A stretch of 64,000 nt of DNA from RGIG5579 sp045597125. GTDB lineage: Bacteria; Bacillota; Clostridia; Oscillospirales; SIG627. Location of the stretch: positions 1 through 64,000 of the forward strand of contig JAZODR010000004.1 in the NCBI GenBank assembly GCA_045597125.1. Direction: 5' to 3'. Shown here in pieces: positions 17,524 to 26,972 of this stretch; the stretch's first letter is position 1, and each line of letters starts with the position of its first letter. Made by a program: the position numbers and the translations under genes. The notes beneath the pieces were generated by a model. It ran no database searches, was not told the DNA's origin, and saw only the letters and a program-made list of their open reading frames with translations.

Positions 17524-17558
17524 TTAAAATTTTGTGAATTTGCGAAAGGGGAATGGAT

Positions 17559-18239
17559 ATGAGCGAATGTGAACAGACGCAAGAAGCGGAGGTAAGACAG
17601 GGTATCTTGGAGCTGGGACAGGTGGTAACGGGAAAGGAAGGAGCTATTCAGACCCTTGTAATTGCAGGACAGATTGAGGGACACGCTGCGCTTCCCGCGG
17701 GGATGAAGGCCACTCGATACGAGCATATTTTACCCAGTCTTGTGATGGCAGAGGAAAGTGAGGAGATCGGCGGAGTATTGCTTTTGATCAATACTATGGG
17801 CGGCGACGTGGAATCGGGACTGTGTATGGCGGAACTGATTGCGGGAATGAAAAAGCCCGTAGCGGCGTTGGTTTTGGGCGGCGGACACTCCATCGGTATT
17901 CCGCTGGCGGTGGCGGCAAAGCGTACCTTTATGGCGGCAAGTGCCACCATGACTGTGCATCCCGTGCGCATTAACGGTTTGGTTTTGGGCGTTCCTCAAA
18001 GTTTTGAATATCTGCGGAAAATGCAGGAAAGAATCGTGGACTTTATCGTCGCTCACAGCCATATTTCTCCGGAGCGCTTGGAGGAATGGATGCATGGCAG
18101 ACATGATATGGCAACGGATATCGGAACGGTGGTGGAAGCTGTAGAAGCGGTGGATGCGGGACTAGTGGACGAGGTGGGAACGCTTTCCTCTGCATTGGCC
18201 TGGTTGAAAGGGGAGATTGAGGCGAAAAAACCCTTGTGA
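17559..18239 (+). CDS. tepA: ClpP-family serine protease, TepA-like
   Basis: About 226 residues with a ClpP/crotonase fold. INTMGGDVESG corresponds to the oxyanion region, S111 in GGGHSIGIPL is the predicted nucleophile and H134 in MTVHPVR the predicted base. The segment pattern matches B. subtilis TepA (translocation-enhancing protein), a ClpP relative without a known ATPase partner; its role in protein export is only partly understood. I prefer the ATG at 17559, 7 bases after AAGGGG, over 17553. It precedes the rny operon on the same strand but has no clear terminator. Confidence 0.85.
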   Translation: MSECEQTQEAEVRQGILELGQVVTGKEGAIQTLVIAGQIEGHAALPAGMKATRYEHILPSLVMAEESEEIGGVLLLINTMGGDVESGLCMAELIAGMKKPVAALVLGGGHSIGIPLAVAAKRTFMAASATMTVHPVRINGLVLGVPQSFEYLRKMQERIVDFIVAHSHISPERLEEWMHGRHDMATDIGTVVEAVEAVDAGLVDEVGTLSSALAWLKGEIEAKKPL

Positions 18240-18265
18240 AAAGTACTTTTTTTGAACATTTTCTA

Positions 18266-18295
18266 TTGACAAAATCTGCGATTTTGAGGTAAAAT
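18266..18295 (+). promoter_or_regulatory. Promoter of the rny operon
   Basis: A perfect TTGACA at 18266-18271 and TAAAAT at 18290-18295 are spaced by 18 bp. The transcript leader up to the rny start is about 80 bases and contains the site AAGGAGG at 18362-18368. Confidence 0.7.
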
Positions 18296-18382
18296 ATAGG
18301 GGCGTATTCCAAATGCGTCATTATGAATCTTGTTCCGATGAAAATCGTAATGAAAAAGAGTAAGGAGGTGTTCAAGTACATA

Positions 18383-19933
18383 ATGGAAATGACGGAAATT
18401 ATGATCTGCGTTGCTGCAGCGATATTGACGTTGATTCTCGGCTTTGTTTTCGGTATAATCTACCGCAAATACGTTGCCGAGCATAAGATTGGTACTGCTG
18501 AGGGGCAAGCCGCCAAGATTTTGGATGATGCCCACAGACAGGGCGAGCAGAAAAAGAAAGAGCTTCTTTTGGAAGCAAAGGAAGAAGTGCTTCGCAACAA
18601 GAATGAAGCCGACCGCGAAATTAAAGACAGAAGAATTGAAGTTTCCCGTATGGAGAAACGTGCTATCCAGAAAGAAGAAGTTCTGGATCGCAAAATGGAA
18701 AATCTGGAACGCAAGGAGGAAAACCTTGAAAACAAGCTGAGGGAGACCGAGGCAAAGCAGATTGAACTGGACAAATTGAAGGAAGAGGAGCTTGCCATTC
18801 TGGAGAAATGCGCCGGTATGACCTCCGAAGAGGCGAAGGCAATTTTGTTCCAGCGTTATGAGGAGGAGGCAAAACGTTCTGCTTCTATCCGCATGGCAGA
18901 GATTGAGGCAGAGCTGAAGGAGAATGCCGAGAGCAGAGCAAGAGATCTGATTACGTCTGCGATTCAGCGCATTGCTGCAAATCACGTGACCGAGGCGACC
19001 GTTTCTGTAGTAGCCCTGCCCAATGATGATATGAAGGGCAGACTCATCGGTCGCGAGGGTAGAAATATTCGTACCATTGAGACTCTGACGGGTGTGGATT
19101 TGATTATTGACGATACGCCCGAGGCCATTACTCTTTCCAGCTTTGATCCTATGCGTCGTGAGATTGCAAGACTGACCATTGACAAATTGATGAGCGACGG
19201 TCGTATTCATCCTGCAAGAATCGAAGAAACTGTGGAGAAGTCCCGCAAAGAGGTGGAAGCCACCATCAAGAGTGAAGGTGAGCAGGCCGTTCTTTCTTGC
19301 GGTATTCACAGCATGAATTCCGAATTGATTCGTCTTTTGGGTAGATTGAAGTTCCGTACCAGCTACGGTCAGAATGTGCTGAAGCACTCTGTTGAGGTTT
19401 CCTATATCGCAGGAATGATTGCGGATGAGCTGGGCATTGACCCCATGCTGGCAAGAAGAGCAGGATTGCTTCACGATATCGGCAAAGCCTTGAACCATGA
19501 GGTTGAAGGAAGCCATGCTCAGATCGGTGCGGATATTGCCAAGAAGTATCGTGAGAACAAGGATGTGATTCATGCCATTGAGGCACATCATAATGATATT
19601 GAACCTCAGACTCTGGTAGCTGTTATCGTTCAGGCGGCAGACGCGGTTTCCGCTGCCCGTCCCGGTGCCAGAAGAGAGAATCTGGAATCTTACATCAAAA
19701 GATTGCAAAAGCTTGAGGAGATTGCAAACTCCTATGACGGAGTGGATAAATCCTTTGCAATTCAGGCAGGCAGAGAGTTGCGCCTGATGGTGAAGCCTGA
19801 AGTAGTCAATGATGAGAATATGGCATTCATTGCCCACGATATTGCCCGCAGAATTGAAGCGGAAATGGAGTATCCCGGACAGATTAAGATTCACGTCATT
19901 CGTGAATCTCGTGCTGTGGAGTACGCAAAATAA
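18383..19933 (+). CDS. rny: Ribonuclease Y
   Basis: A 516-residue membrane-anchored endoribonuclease that starts bulk mRNA decay in Firmicutes. It has an N-terminal transmembrane helix (about residues 5-27), a long Lys/Glu-rich coiled coil (about 35-190), a KH domain with GRLIGREGRNIRTIE, and an HD domain with LKHSVEVS and LLHDIGKAL. The start is the ATG at 18383, which gives the usual length; the Shine-Dalgarno AAGGAGG is rather far (14 bases), so GTG at 18368 or another nearby codon cannot be excluded. The order rny-ymdB is conserved in Bacilli and Clostridia. Confidence 0.96.
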   Translation: MEMTEIMICVAAAILTLILGFVFGIIYRKYVAEHKIGTAEGQAAKILDDAHRQGEQKKKELLLEAKEEVLRNKNEADREIKDRRIEVSRMEKRAIQKEEVLDRKMENLERKEENLENKLRETEAKQIELDKLKEEELAILEKCAGMTSEEAKAILFQRYEEEAKRSASIRMAEIEAELKENAESRARDLITSAIQRIAANHVTEATVSVVALPNDDMKGRLIGREGRNIRTIETLTGVDLIIDDTPEAITLSSFDPMRREIARLTIDKLMSDGRIHPARIEETVEKSRKEVEATIKSEGEQAVLSCGIHSMNSELIRLLGRLKFRTSYGQNVLKHSVEVSYIAGMIADELGIDPMLARRAGLLHDIGKALNHEVEGSHAQIGADIAKKYRENKDVIHAIEAHHNDIEPQTLVAVIVQAADAVSAARPGARRENLESYIKRLQKLEEIANSYDGVDKSFAIQAGRELRLMVKPEVVNDENMAFIAHDIARRIEAEMEYPGQIKIHVIRESRAVEYAK

Positions 19934-19953
19934 GAAATAGAAAAGACGAACCA

Positions 19954-20748
19954 ATGAAAACAAGAGCCTTTCGACTCCTTTGTTTCGGTGACGTGGTAGG
20001 TGAGAAAAGCTGTTTCTTTCTTCGGAAGGTGCTTCCTGATCTGAGAAAGAGAGAGGGAGCCGATCTTGTCATCGCAAACGGAGAAAATTCCTCCCGTAGG
20101 GGGGGCATTGATCCCGAATCGGCGGAAATGTTGCACGCCGCAGGAGTGGATCTGATTACAACGGGGAATCATGTTTTCAGGCAAAGAAGCGTTTACGATC
20201 TTCTGGACGGAGCAGATTCCCTGCTCCGTCCTTGTAATTATCCTGCTACTTGCCCCGGAAAGGGATACAGCATTTTGAATCTTTCGGGACTTAAGGTGCT
20301 TATTATCAATGTGATGGGAACCCTTTTTATGGAATCGCTCTCTTCCCCTTTTGATGCGGTGGAGCGTATTCTGGAGAGAGAAGCGGGACGTTATGATTTT
20401 GCCCTTTGCGATATTCACGCAGAGGCGACAGGAGAGAAAAAAGCCTTTGCTTCCTACTTTGATTCCCGCATCGCCGCGGTATTCGGCACGCATACTCATA
20501 TTCCCACGGCAGACCTGGGTATTTTGCCCGGTGGAACAGGGTATATTACCGATCTTGGAATGGTAGGCGGTGCAGATTCTGTTTTGGGAATGAAAAAAGA
20601 AATTGCCATCGCAAAATTCACCACACATATGCCCACTTATTACGAAGTAGCGGACGGAAAAATCGAAGCTTGGGGCGCTGTTTTTGATATTGACCCCGAT
20701 TCCGGTCGCTGTATCTTAACACGACAAATTCATTTGACCGAGGATTAA
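19954..20748 (+). CDS. ymdB: YmdB metallophosphoesterase
   Basis: A 264-residue calcineurin-like phosphoesterase of the YmdB family. Metal-binding motifs are FGDVVG at the start, NGENSSRRGG, TTGNHVF, DIHAEATGEK and GTHTHIPTAD. The B. subtilis homologue hydrolyses 2',3'-cyclic AMP and affects biofilm and motility gene expression, linked with RNase Y. It lies 20 bases after rny and 7 bases before mfd, in one operon. The start is the ATG at 19954; the Shine-Dalgarno is weak (AAGAC / GAA-rich), suggesting coupling to rny translation. Confidence 0.93.
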   Translation: MKTRAFRLLCFGDVVGEKSCFFLRKVLPDLRKREGADLVIANGENSSRRGGIDPESAEMLHAAGVDLITTGNHVFRQRSVYDLLDGADSLLRPCNYPATCPGKGYSILNLSGLKVLIINVMGTLFMESLSSPFDAVERILEREAGRYDFALCDIHAEATGEKKAFASYFDSRIAAVFGTHTHIPTADLGILPGGTGYITDLGMVGGADSVLGMKKEIAIAKFTTHMPTYYEVADGKIEAWGAVFDIDPDSGRCILTRQIHLTED

Positions 20749-20753
20749 TCCTC
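20740..20753. repeat. 14-bp perfect palindrome at the ymdB stop and mfd ribosome binding site
   Basis: GAGGATTAATCCTC is fully self-complementary. It contains the ymdB stop codon and the likely mfd Shine-Dalgarno GAGGA, so in RNA it could fold and limit mfd initiation unless ribosomes arrive from ymdB. Confidence 0.5.
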
Positions 20754-20755
20754 TT

Positions 20756-23700
20756 TTGAAAACGATGCTATTACTTGATCTTTTGCGGAAGGAGAAGGCA
20801 TTTGGACCTCTGCTTGCCGCGTTGCAAAAAGAGAAAAAGCCTGTTTTGGTTACGGGTATTGCCTCCGCCGTAAAGGATTTGTTTCCGGCGGCGGTGCTTC
20901 GTGCCATGGGGACGAAGGCTTTGCTTTTGTTTCCCGATGAAGCCGAGGCATTGCGCGTGCACAAGGCGCTTTCCTCTGTTTTTCCCGCTGCGCTTTTTTT
21001 CCCTGCCAGAGATTTTTCTCTGGTACGGATGGATTCTGCCAGCCGGGATTTTTCCGCTCAGCGTTTACAGGTGCTTGGAAAAGTTTCTACAGGCGATTAT
21101 GATTGCGTGGTGACCACTTTTGAGGCCGCCTGTCAGGCTACGATGCCTCCCGAGGTGATGGCGCGTTGCCGTAAGACCGTTTGTGTTGGAGATCCTTTGG
21201 AGAAGGAGGAGCTTCTTCGGCTTTTATCCGAGGCGGGATATGTGTCTGCCCATCGGGTGGAGGGGCAAGGTCAGTATGCCACTCGCGGAGATATTGTAGA
21301 TGTTTTCCTTGCAGGAGAGGAGCGTCCCTGGCGAATTGAATTTTTCGGGGATGAGATTGATGCCATCGGAAGCTTTGATCCCATTACTCAAAGAAGAATG
21401 GAAAACGCGCAAAGAATCGTGCTTACTCCTGCCGCGGAGATCAATTTCTCCTTGGAGGAGAGGAATACGATTTGTGGGTATTTGCGGGAAACGGCAGAGA
21501 AGAGCCGTCCCGAGGAAAAGGATAAGCGGGTCTTCATCCGCTCAATGTTGGAGCGGATTGAAGCAGGAATGGATTTTGCAAAAGATTTGTTTTTGCCTTT
21601 GATTTATCGCTTTGCCACCTTGCTGGACTATATGCCTGAAGCAGATGTATTTCTTTACGGTCAGGCGGAGGGTAAGGCGGCGCTGGAAATTTGCGAGAGG
21701 ATGCTTTGCGAAGAGATAAAAAGTCTTTTCGAGGACAACAAGACGCTTCTTCCTCCCGAGGATATCCGCTTGATGCTGGATTTTGATCAGCTTTGCGGGA
21801 TTCTTTCCCATCGGCGTACTCTTTTGATGGAGAATTTTTTTGCGGGGAAAAGCAAAATTACGCCAAGCGGAATTTTCTCTTTTGTTACCCGAACCTCTTC
21901 CCGTGCTTTTCGGGATTTGGAGGGATTGGTACAAGACATTGAGGATTTGCACACGGAGGGGTATCGAACTCTTATTCTGTGTGAAAATTCTCTTTCCGCG
22001 GGAAATCTTTATGAGTATTTTCTTTCATCGGGGATTGATGCGCATAAATTGAGTGGCGAGGAAGATGTGCCTGAAGGGGCAGTGGGAATCTTGTCCCGCT
22101 CTGTCTTTGGCGGAGAATTGATCCGCGACGGTTTTGAGCTTTCTGAATCCAAGGTGGCTCTTCTTCGGGATACCCAAACCTTTGCGGTAAAGGCAAAAAA
22201 GAAAAAGCGCGATTACAGCGGTGTGAAGGCAAATGCTCAAAAGAAGCTTCTCTCCTATCAGGAGTTGGCAGTTGGCGATTATGTAGTGCATACAAGTCAC
22301 GGCATTGGAGTTTTTCGCGGTGTAGAGAAAATGCGCTCAGCCGACGGGTCTCAGAAGGATTTTATTAAGATTTCCTACGCGGGTAGTGACGTGCTGTATG
22401 TGCCTTGTGCCAATTTGGATTCGGTATCCAAATATATCGGTCCCAAAAGTGACTCCGGTCATTTGAAGCTGAATAAGCTGGGCGGAAACGATTGGCAGAA
22501 GGCAACTTCCCGTGCCAAAGCAGGGGCAAAAGATATTGCCAAAAAACTGATTGCTCTTTACGCGCAACGCCAAAAGATGAAGGGTTTTTCCTTTTCTCCC
22601 GATACAACTTGGCAAGCGGAATTTGAGGAAGCCTTCCCATACGGGGAAACGGAGAGTCAGCTTCGAGCTACCGCTGAAATCAAAGCGGATATGGAAAAGC
22701 CCATCCCGATGGATCGTCTTCTTTGCGGTGACGTAGGCTTTGGCAAAACGGAAGTAGCCCTTCGCGGCGTGTTTAAATGTGTGATGGATGGGAAGCAAGC
22801 GGCGGTTTTGGTGCCTACCACCATTCTTGCTTGGCAGCATTATCAGACCATTCTTTCCCGCTTCCGCGGATATCCGGTGAATATTGAGATGCTCTCCCGC
22901 TTCCGCACGAAAAAGGAGCAGACGCAAATCTTGCAAAAACTTGCGGAAGGCAAGATTGATATTCTGGTGGGAACACACAGACTTTTGCAACAGGATGTGA
23001 AATTTGCTTCTCTTGGCTTTCTTGTAATTGACGAAGAACAGAGATTTGGCGTAACCCATAAGGAACGGCTCAAGGAGCTTTCCCGAGGGGTTGACGTTTT
23101 GACTTTGACTGCGACACCCATTCCCAGAACCATGAATATGGCACTTAGCGGAATTAAAGATATGAGTCTTCTGGAGGAGGCGCCGGAAGACCGATTCCCC
23201 GTTCAGACCTACGTATTGGAATATGACAGAGGTTTGATTTTGGAGGCGATTCGCCGAGAGCTTCGCCGTGGCGGACAGGTTTTTTACCTGCATAACAATA
23301 TTGAAGAATTGCAGGCGGTTCAACCTTGGCTACAACGGGAATTTCCCGATGCTTCCATTGCCATCGGTCACGGAAAAATGGATAAAGACAGTCTTTCTGA
23401 TATCTGGAAGGATATGATGGACAAAGAGGTGGATATCCTTCTTTGCACTACCATTATTGAAACCGGTGTGGATTTGCCCGATGCCAATACCTTAATTGTG
23501 GAAAATGCGGATCACTTCGGACTGTCTCAGCTTCACCAAATTCGTGGACGGGTGGGGCGAAGTGACCGTAAAGCCTATGCATATTTGACCTATCGAAAAG
23601 GAAAGACGCTGTCTGAAGTGTCGGTGAAGCGATTAGAGGCTATTCGTGAATATACGGAATTCGGTGCAGGCTTTCAGCTTGCCCTGCGCGATCTTGAGAT

Positions 23701-24301
23701 CCGCGGCGCGGGGAATCTTTTGGGTGCGGAGCAATCTGGGCATCTTGACAGCATTGGTTACGATATGTATATGAAAATCTTAAACGATGCGGTTTTGGAG
23801 GAAAAGGGTGAAAAAGTGGTCACACCCATAGAATGTGTGGTGGATCTTTCCCTGGATGGCTTTATTCCCGAAACGTACGTGCCTTATCCCGCCGAGCGAA
23901 TGGATCTGTATCGCAAAATTGCATCTCTTCGTAATAGCGAGGATGCGGAAGATTTGACCGATGAGATGCTGGATCGCTTCGGCGATTTGCCAAAGTCGGT
24001 TGCCAATCTGTTTTCTGTGGCTTTGCTTCGCGCGGCGGCAGAAGCGACGGGTTGTGTGAAGATCAGCCAAAACGGGTCTTCGGTAGCTTTCCTGTTTGAT
24101 GAGTTATCGGAGGAGGCAATGCTTTTGCAATCGGCGGTGTATGCATCCCGTCTGACACTTTCTTTTTCGGGAAAGCCTTCTATGACGCTTGCCTTAAAGC
24201 ATAAAGAAAATGCTTTGGAGGCTTGCAAGGATTTTTTTGGACATTTGTTTGGGTTTTTGGAAACGATTCGACAAAACCAGAATGGAAAGGATGAATCTTA
24301 A
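20756..24301 (+). CDS. mfd: Transcription-repair coupling factor Mfd
   Basis: An 1181-residue Mfd that removes stalled RNA polymerase and recruits UvrA. Domains in order: a UvrB-like region (about 1-350), the CarD-type RNA polymerase interaction domain (GDYVVHTSHGIGVFRG near 505), RecG-like helicase motifs (Walker A GDVGFGKTEVALR near 657, DEEQRFG near 758, TATPIPRT), the translocation motif and a C-terminal TRCF domain. Two starts are possible: TTG at 20756, 11 bases after GAGGA, or ATG at 20765. It shares an operon with rny and ymdB, and the next gene starts one base after its stop. In many Firmicutes pth precedes mfd; here pth is elsewhere. Confidence 0.97.
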   Translation: MKTMLLLDLLRKEKAFGPLLAALQKEKKPVLVTGIASAVKDLFPAAVLRAMGTKALLLFPDEAEALRVHKALSSVFPAALFFPARDFSLVRMDSASRDFSAQRLQVLGKVSTGDYDCVVTTFEAACQATMPPEVMARCRKTVCVGDPLEKEELLRLLSEAGYVSAHRVEGQGQYATRGDIVDVFLAGEERPWRIEFFGDEIDAIGSFDPITQRRMENAQRIVLTPAAEINFSLEERNTICGYLRETAEKSRPEEKDKRVFIRSMLERIEAGMDFAKDLFLPLIYRFATLLDYMPEADVFLYGQAEGKAALEICERMLCEEIKSLFEDNKTLLPPEDIRLMLDFDQLCGILSHRRTLLMENFFAGKSKITPSGIFSFVTRTSSRAFRDLEGLVQDIEDLHTEGYRTLILCENSLSAGNLYEYFLSSGIDAHKLSGEEDVPEGAVGILSRSVFGGELIRDGFELSESKVALLRDTQTFAVKAKKKKRDYSGVKANAQKKLLSYQELAVGDYVVHTSHGIGVFRGVEKMRSADGSQKDFIKISYAGSDVLYVPCANLDSVSKYIGPKSDSGHLKLNKLGGNDWQKATSRAKAGAKDIAKKLIALYAQRQKMKGFSFSPDTTWQAEFEEAFPYGETESQLRATAEIKADMEKPIPMDRLLCGDVGFGKTEVALRGVFKCVMDGKQAAVLVPTTILAWQHYQTILSRFRGYPVNIEMLSRFRTKKEQTQILQKLAEGKIDILVGTHRLLQQDVKFASLGFLVIDEEQRFGVTHKERLKELSRGVDVLTLTATPIPRTMNMALSGIKDMSLLEEAPEDRFPVQTYVLEYDRGLILEAIRRELRRGGQVFYLHNNIEELQAVQPWLQREFPDASIAIGHGKMDKDSLSDIWKDMMDKEVDILLCTTIIETGVDLPDANTLIVENADHFGLSQLHQIRGRVGRSDRKAYAYLTYRKGKTLSEVSVKRLEAIREYTEFGAGFQLALRDLEIRGAGNLLGAEQSGHLDSIGYDMYMKILNDAVLEEKGEKVVTPIECVVDLSLDGFIPETYVPYPAERMDLYRKIASLRNSEDAEDLTDEMLDRFGDLPKSVANLFSVALLRAAAEATGCVKISQNGSSVAFLFDELSEEAMLLQSAVYASRLTLSFSGKPSMTLALKHKENALEACKDFFGHLFGFLETIRQNQNGKDES

Positions 24302-24302
24302 A

Positions 24303-25370
24303 ATGAAAAAAGCAAGAATTTCTATAACGGCACTTCTTCTTGTAGCGGCAATGCTCGTTACGGGCTGTGCCGCAAGCGGAAAAAAGGCGGTTCGCTACAA
24401 GGATGAGGCGGTGAGTACTGCGGTTTTTCAGTATCTGTGCAGTCAGAAGAAGACCGATTATCTGTATGAGGCGTATGGATTGGATAAAAATTCTGTTTCT
24501 TCCTCTCAGTTGCAGGATAACCCCTCTATCTGGAAGGCGGTTTCTGAAGAAGGCGCTACCGTTGCGGATACCTTGAAAAGCGAGGTTTTGGACGAGGTTA
24601 AATTGTTTTTGTATATGAGTCAGTATGCTCAGTCCCAAGGCTATGCTATGGGTGCGGAGGAGAAGAACCTGGTTAAATCTGAGTTTGATAAGCTGGTTTC
24701 CAATTACGGGGATAAAAAAACCTTTAACCGCGAAATGAAAAAGTACGGTGTAGATTATGACCAAATGTTGGAATATAACTATTTGCAGACCTTGGCTTAT
24801 CAGGGGCTCAATCTTCTGTTTGGCGAAAACGGAAGTCAGCGCATCAGCGAAGAAAATTTGGAAAAGTATTATAAGGGCAATTATGCAACTGTATCCTGTA
24901 TTTTCATCAATACGAAAAATAAGACTTATTCCAACGGCAAGGTTGTAGGAATGCCGGAAGAGGAAAAGAAAGAAAAACTTGCTTTGGCTGATGATATCTT
25001 TGCTAAGGTGCAGGCAGGAGAGGATTTTTCCGCGCTTGCCTTGAAGTATTCTGACCAGAATGTAGATGAGGATAGCGCTAAGAAGGGATATACTTTTGCA
25101 AAAGGCGGCTTTGTCAATGAAAAGGCTGAGGAAAAGGTGTGGGAATTGAAATCGGGTGAGATTGCCCGTGTGGATACGGACGGCGGGGTTTACATCTTGC
25201 GCCGCAGACCCTTGAATATGGACCATTTTGAAGGGGCAAAAGAGACGATTCGCGCTCAATTGGAGGAAGTGAAGAAGTTTGCTTTGGTCAGCAAGGCGGA
25301 AAAAGAATTTAAGATCAATGAAGATTTTCTCAACGAATTGAATATTCAGGAAATTCCCCATGTGATATAA
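24303..25370 (+). CDS. prsA: Foldase lipoprotein, parvulin-type peptidyl-prolyl isomerase (PrsA-like)
   Basis: A 355-residue lipoprotein: signal peptide with lipobox LVTGC (Cys22), a helical SurA/PrsA-like N-domain, and a parvulin-type rotamase domain (about residues 195-310) with FAKVQAGEDFSALALKYSDQ and a KGGFVNEKAEEKVWELKSGE segment. It would act outside the membrane to help exported proteins fold. I chose the ATG at 24303; AAAGGA is 11 bases upstream within the end of mfd. It follows mfd directly, the usual mfd-prsA/surA neighbourhood in Clostridia. A terminator follows. The exact subfamily is less certain than the PPIase call. Confidence 0.88.
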   Translation: MKKARISITALLLVAAMLVTGCAASGKKAVRYKDEAVSTAVFQYLCSQKKTDYLYEAYGLDKNSVSSSQLQDNPSIWKAVSEEGATVADTLKSEVLDEVKLFLYMSQYAQSQGYAMGAEEKNLVKSEFDKLVSNYGDKKTFNREMKKYGVDYDQMLEYNYLQTLAYQGLNLLFGENGSQRISEENLEKYYKGNYATVSCIFINTKNKTYSNGKVVGMPEEEKKEKLALADDIFAKVQAGEDFSALALKYSDQNVDEDSAKKGYTFAKGGFVNEKAEEKVWELKSGEIARVDTDGGVYILRRRPLNMDHFEGAKETIRAQLEEVKKFALVSKAEKEFKINEDFLNELNIQEIPHVI

Positions 25371-25375
25371 AAATA

Positions 25376-25408
25376 AAAAACTGCAATCAATTGATTGCAG
25401 TTTTTTTA
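25376..25408. terminator. Bidirectional terminator between the prsA-like and rnf genes
   Basis: ACTGCAATCAA pairs with TTGATTGCAGT, flanked by A- and T-runs. It serves the rny-mfd-prsA operon and, from the other side, the rnf operon. Confidence 0.88.
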
Positions 25409-26959
25409 ATTAAATTTACGAATAATGCCTCGTGGGCAAACCTCTATGCAGGAACCGCAAGCGGTACAAAGCGTAGGATTAATGACGGCAAAGCCTTCAT
25501 TTACCTGAATGGCATCTGCTTCACATGCTTTTTCGCATTTTTTACATCCGATACAGCCTACCTCGCAGGAGCGGATGATTTCCGTTCCTTTGTCTGCACT
25601 GTGGCACAGGACGGTGTAGGGCATGTGTTCGGGGAGAAGCGCAATTAGATTTTTGGGGCAGGAGGCAACGCATATTCCGCATCCGCGGCATTTGGTTTCA
25701 TCTACCGCTGCAACGCCTTCCCGAATGGAAATGGCGCCGTAGGGACAGGCGCGCACACAGTTACCCAGGGCAACGCAACCGCCGCGGCAATGCTTTGTTC
25801 CGCCGGAAAGAGTCTGGGCAATACGGCAATCGGAAATGCCCTCGTAGGTGTATTTTTCCTTTGCTTTTATTCCCCCTGCGCAAAGAACGCGGGCAATTGG
25901 GCGGGCTTCTTCGGCTTTTTCGGGGGTGTTTTGTCTTTTGGCAAAAAGCTTTTTCACCTTTGAAGCCCAAACAATGGGTAGAGGAGTAATATCATTTCTT
26001 TTGCGGAATCGCTTTGTTCCGTAGGGTCTGGGGCGCAAATAAAGATTTAAAACAGGCACGAAAAGATTGGAAAGTAAAATGGCAAAGAGGATTCCCTCAC
26101 CGCCGCTGATGGCACGGGCAAATACGGTAAGTGTGCCGCAGAGAATGCCGTAGATAATCTTGCCCCATGGGGTTACGGGAGAGGTAACGGGATCCGTTGC
26201 CAGAAATACTGCTGCAAAGATCACGCCGCCTGAAAGCAGATATCGGAGTGTAAAGAGGATTCCGTCTGCCGGAAGAAATAGAGAAAAAATTGCCACGGAG
26301 GATAGGTAAGAGATGGGGATGTGCCAGGTGATGGTTTCCCGTACGAGAAGGTAGAGCAGACCGGCCAAAAGAAGCAGGGCAGAGCCTTCACCGATGGCTC
26401 CCGGGGTAGCACCTGTGAAAAGAGAGGATAGACTTTCTTCGTTTAGGGTATCCACGGTAGAGGGGGAAAGAATTGGGCTCAAAAAGCTTTGGGACAAATG
26501 AATTTTGAAAGGTGGCAGGGCAAAGAAGGGCAAGGTATAACGGGTAAGCTGCAAAGGAAAGAGAACGAATAAAACTGCCTTTGCAGTCACTACGGGATTG
26601 ATGGGATTCTTCCCCAATCCACCAAAACAGCCCTTAATCAGAATCATTGCTATTGCTGCGCCGAGGGGAATTACCCATAGAGGCACGGCTACGGGCATAA
26701 GCATTGCAAAAAGCAATCCCGATACCAAAGCGGAAAGGTCAGGCAGCGTAAAGGACTTTTTGCGCAAAAATTGCCACAAGGCTTCCGCTCCCATACAGGA
26801 AATTATGGAAAGAGCCGTAATGACCAAAGCGCGAAGACCAAAGACGTAAATGCCCCAAACCAAAGAGGGAATCAGGGCAATGACCACGTCCAGCATCATT
26901 GACGAAACGGTGCCGTCTTTGCGGATATGGGGGGAGATGCCTACACGAAAAACTTCCAT
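25406..26959 (-). CDS. RnfD-RnfB fusion: membrane flavoprotein subunit joined to a polyferredoxin
   Basis: A 517-residue protein in one frame. Residues 1-312 are RnfD (NQR2/RnfD/RnfE family): about eight to nine membrane spans, KGCFGGLGKNPINP, and the covalent-flavin motif TGATP with T185 as predicted FMN attachment residue. A basic linker (about 313-355) leads to the C-terminal part of RnfB: KYTYEGISDC with HCRGGCVALGNCVRACPYGAI, then three more 4Fe-4S motifs at C424-C434, C465-C479 and C498-C508. The N-terminal membrane anchor and first Fe-S domain of RnfB are missing. Full Rnf oxidises reduced ferredoxin, reduces NAD+ and pumps Na+ or H+. RnfG, RnfE and RnfA are not encoded at this locus. 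I chose the ATG at 26959, 5-6 bases after AAAGGAGG; the longer ORF begins at 26992. Confidence 0.87.
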   Translation of the reverse strand: MEVFRVGISPHIRKDGTVSSMMLDVVIALIPSLVWGIYVFGLRALVITALSIISCMGAEALWQFLRKKSFTLPDLSALVSGLLFAMLMPVAVPLWVIPLGAAIAMILIKGCFGGLGKNPINPVVTAKAVLFVLFPLQLTRYTLPFFALPPFKIHLSQSFLSPILSPSTVDTLNEESLSSLFTGATPGAIGEGSALLLLAGLLYLLVRETITWHIPISYLSSVAIFSLFLPADGILFTLRYLLSGGVIFAAVFLATDPVTSPVTPWGKIIYGILCGTLTVFARAISGGEGILFAILLSNLFVPVLNLYLRPRPYGTKRFRKRNDITPLPIVWASKVKKLFAKRQNTPEKAEEARPIARVLCAGGIKAKEKYTYEGISDCRIAQTLSGGTKHCRGGCVALGNCVRACPYGAISIREGVAAVDETKCRGCGICVASCPKNLIALLPEHMPYTVLCHSADKGTEIIRSCEVGCIGCKKCEKACEADAIQVNEGFAVINPTLCTACGSCIEVCPRGIIRKFN

Positions 26960-26972
26960 CCTCTCCCTCCTT

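Noticed and set aside
18263..19963. A 566-codon minus-strand frame opposite rny
   Set aside because: It mirrors the RNase Y coding sequence; the plus-strand product has clear KH and HD motifs and this one has none.
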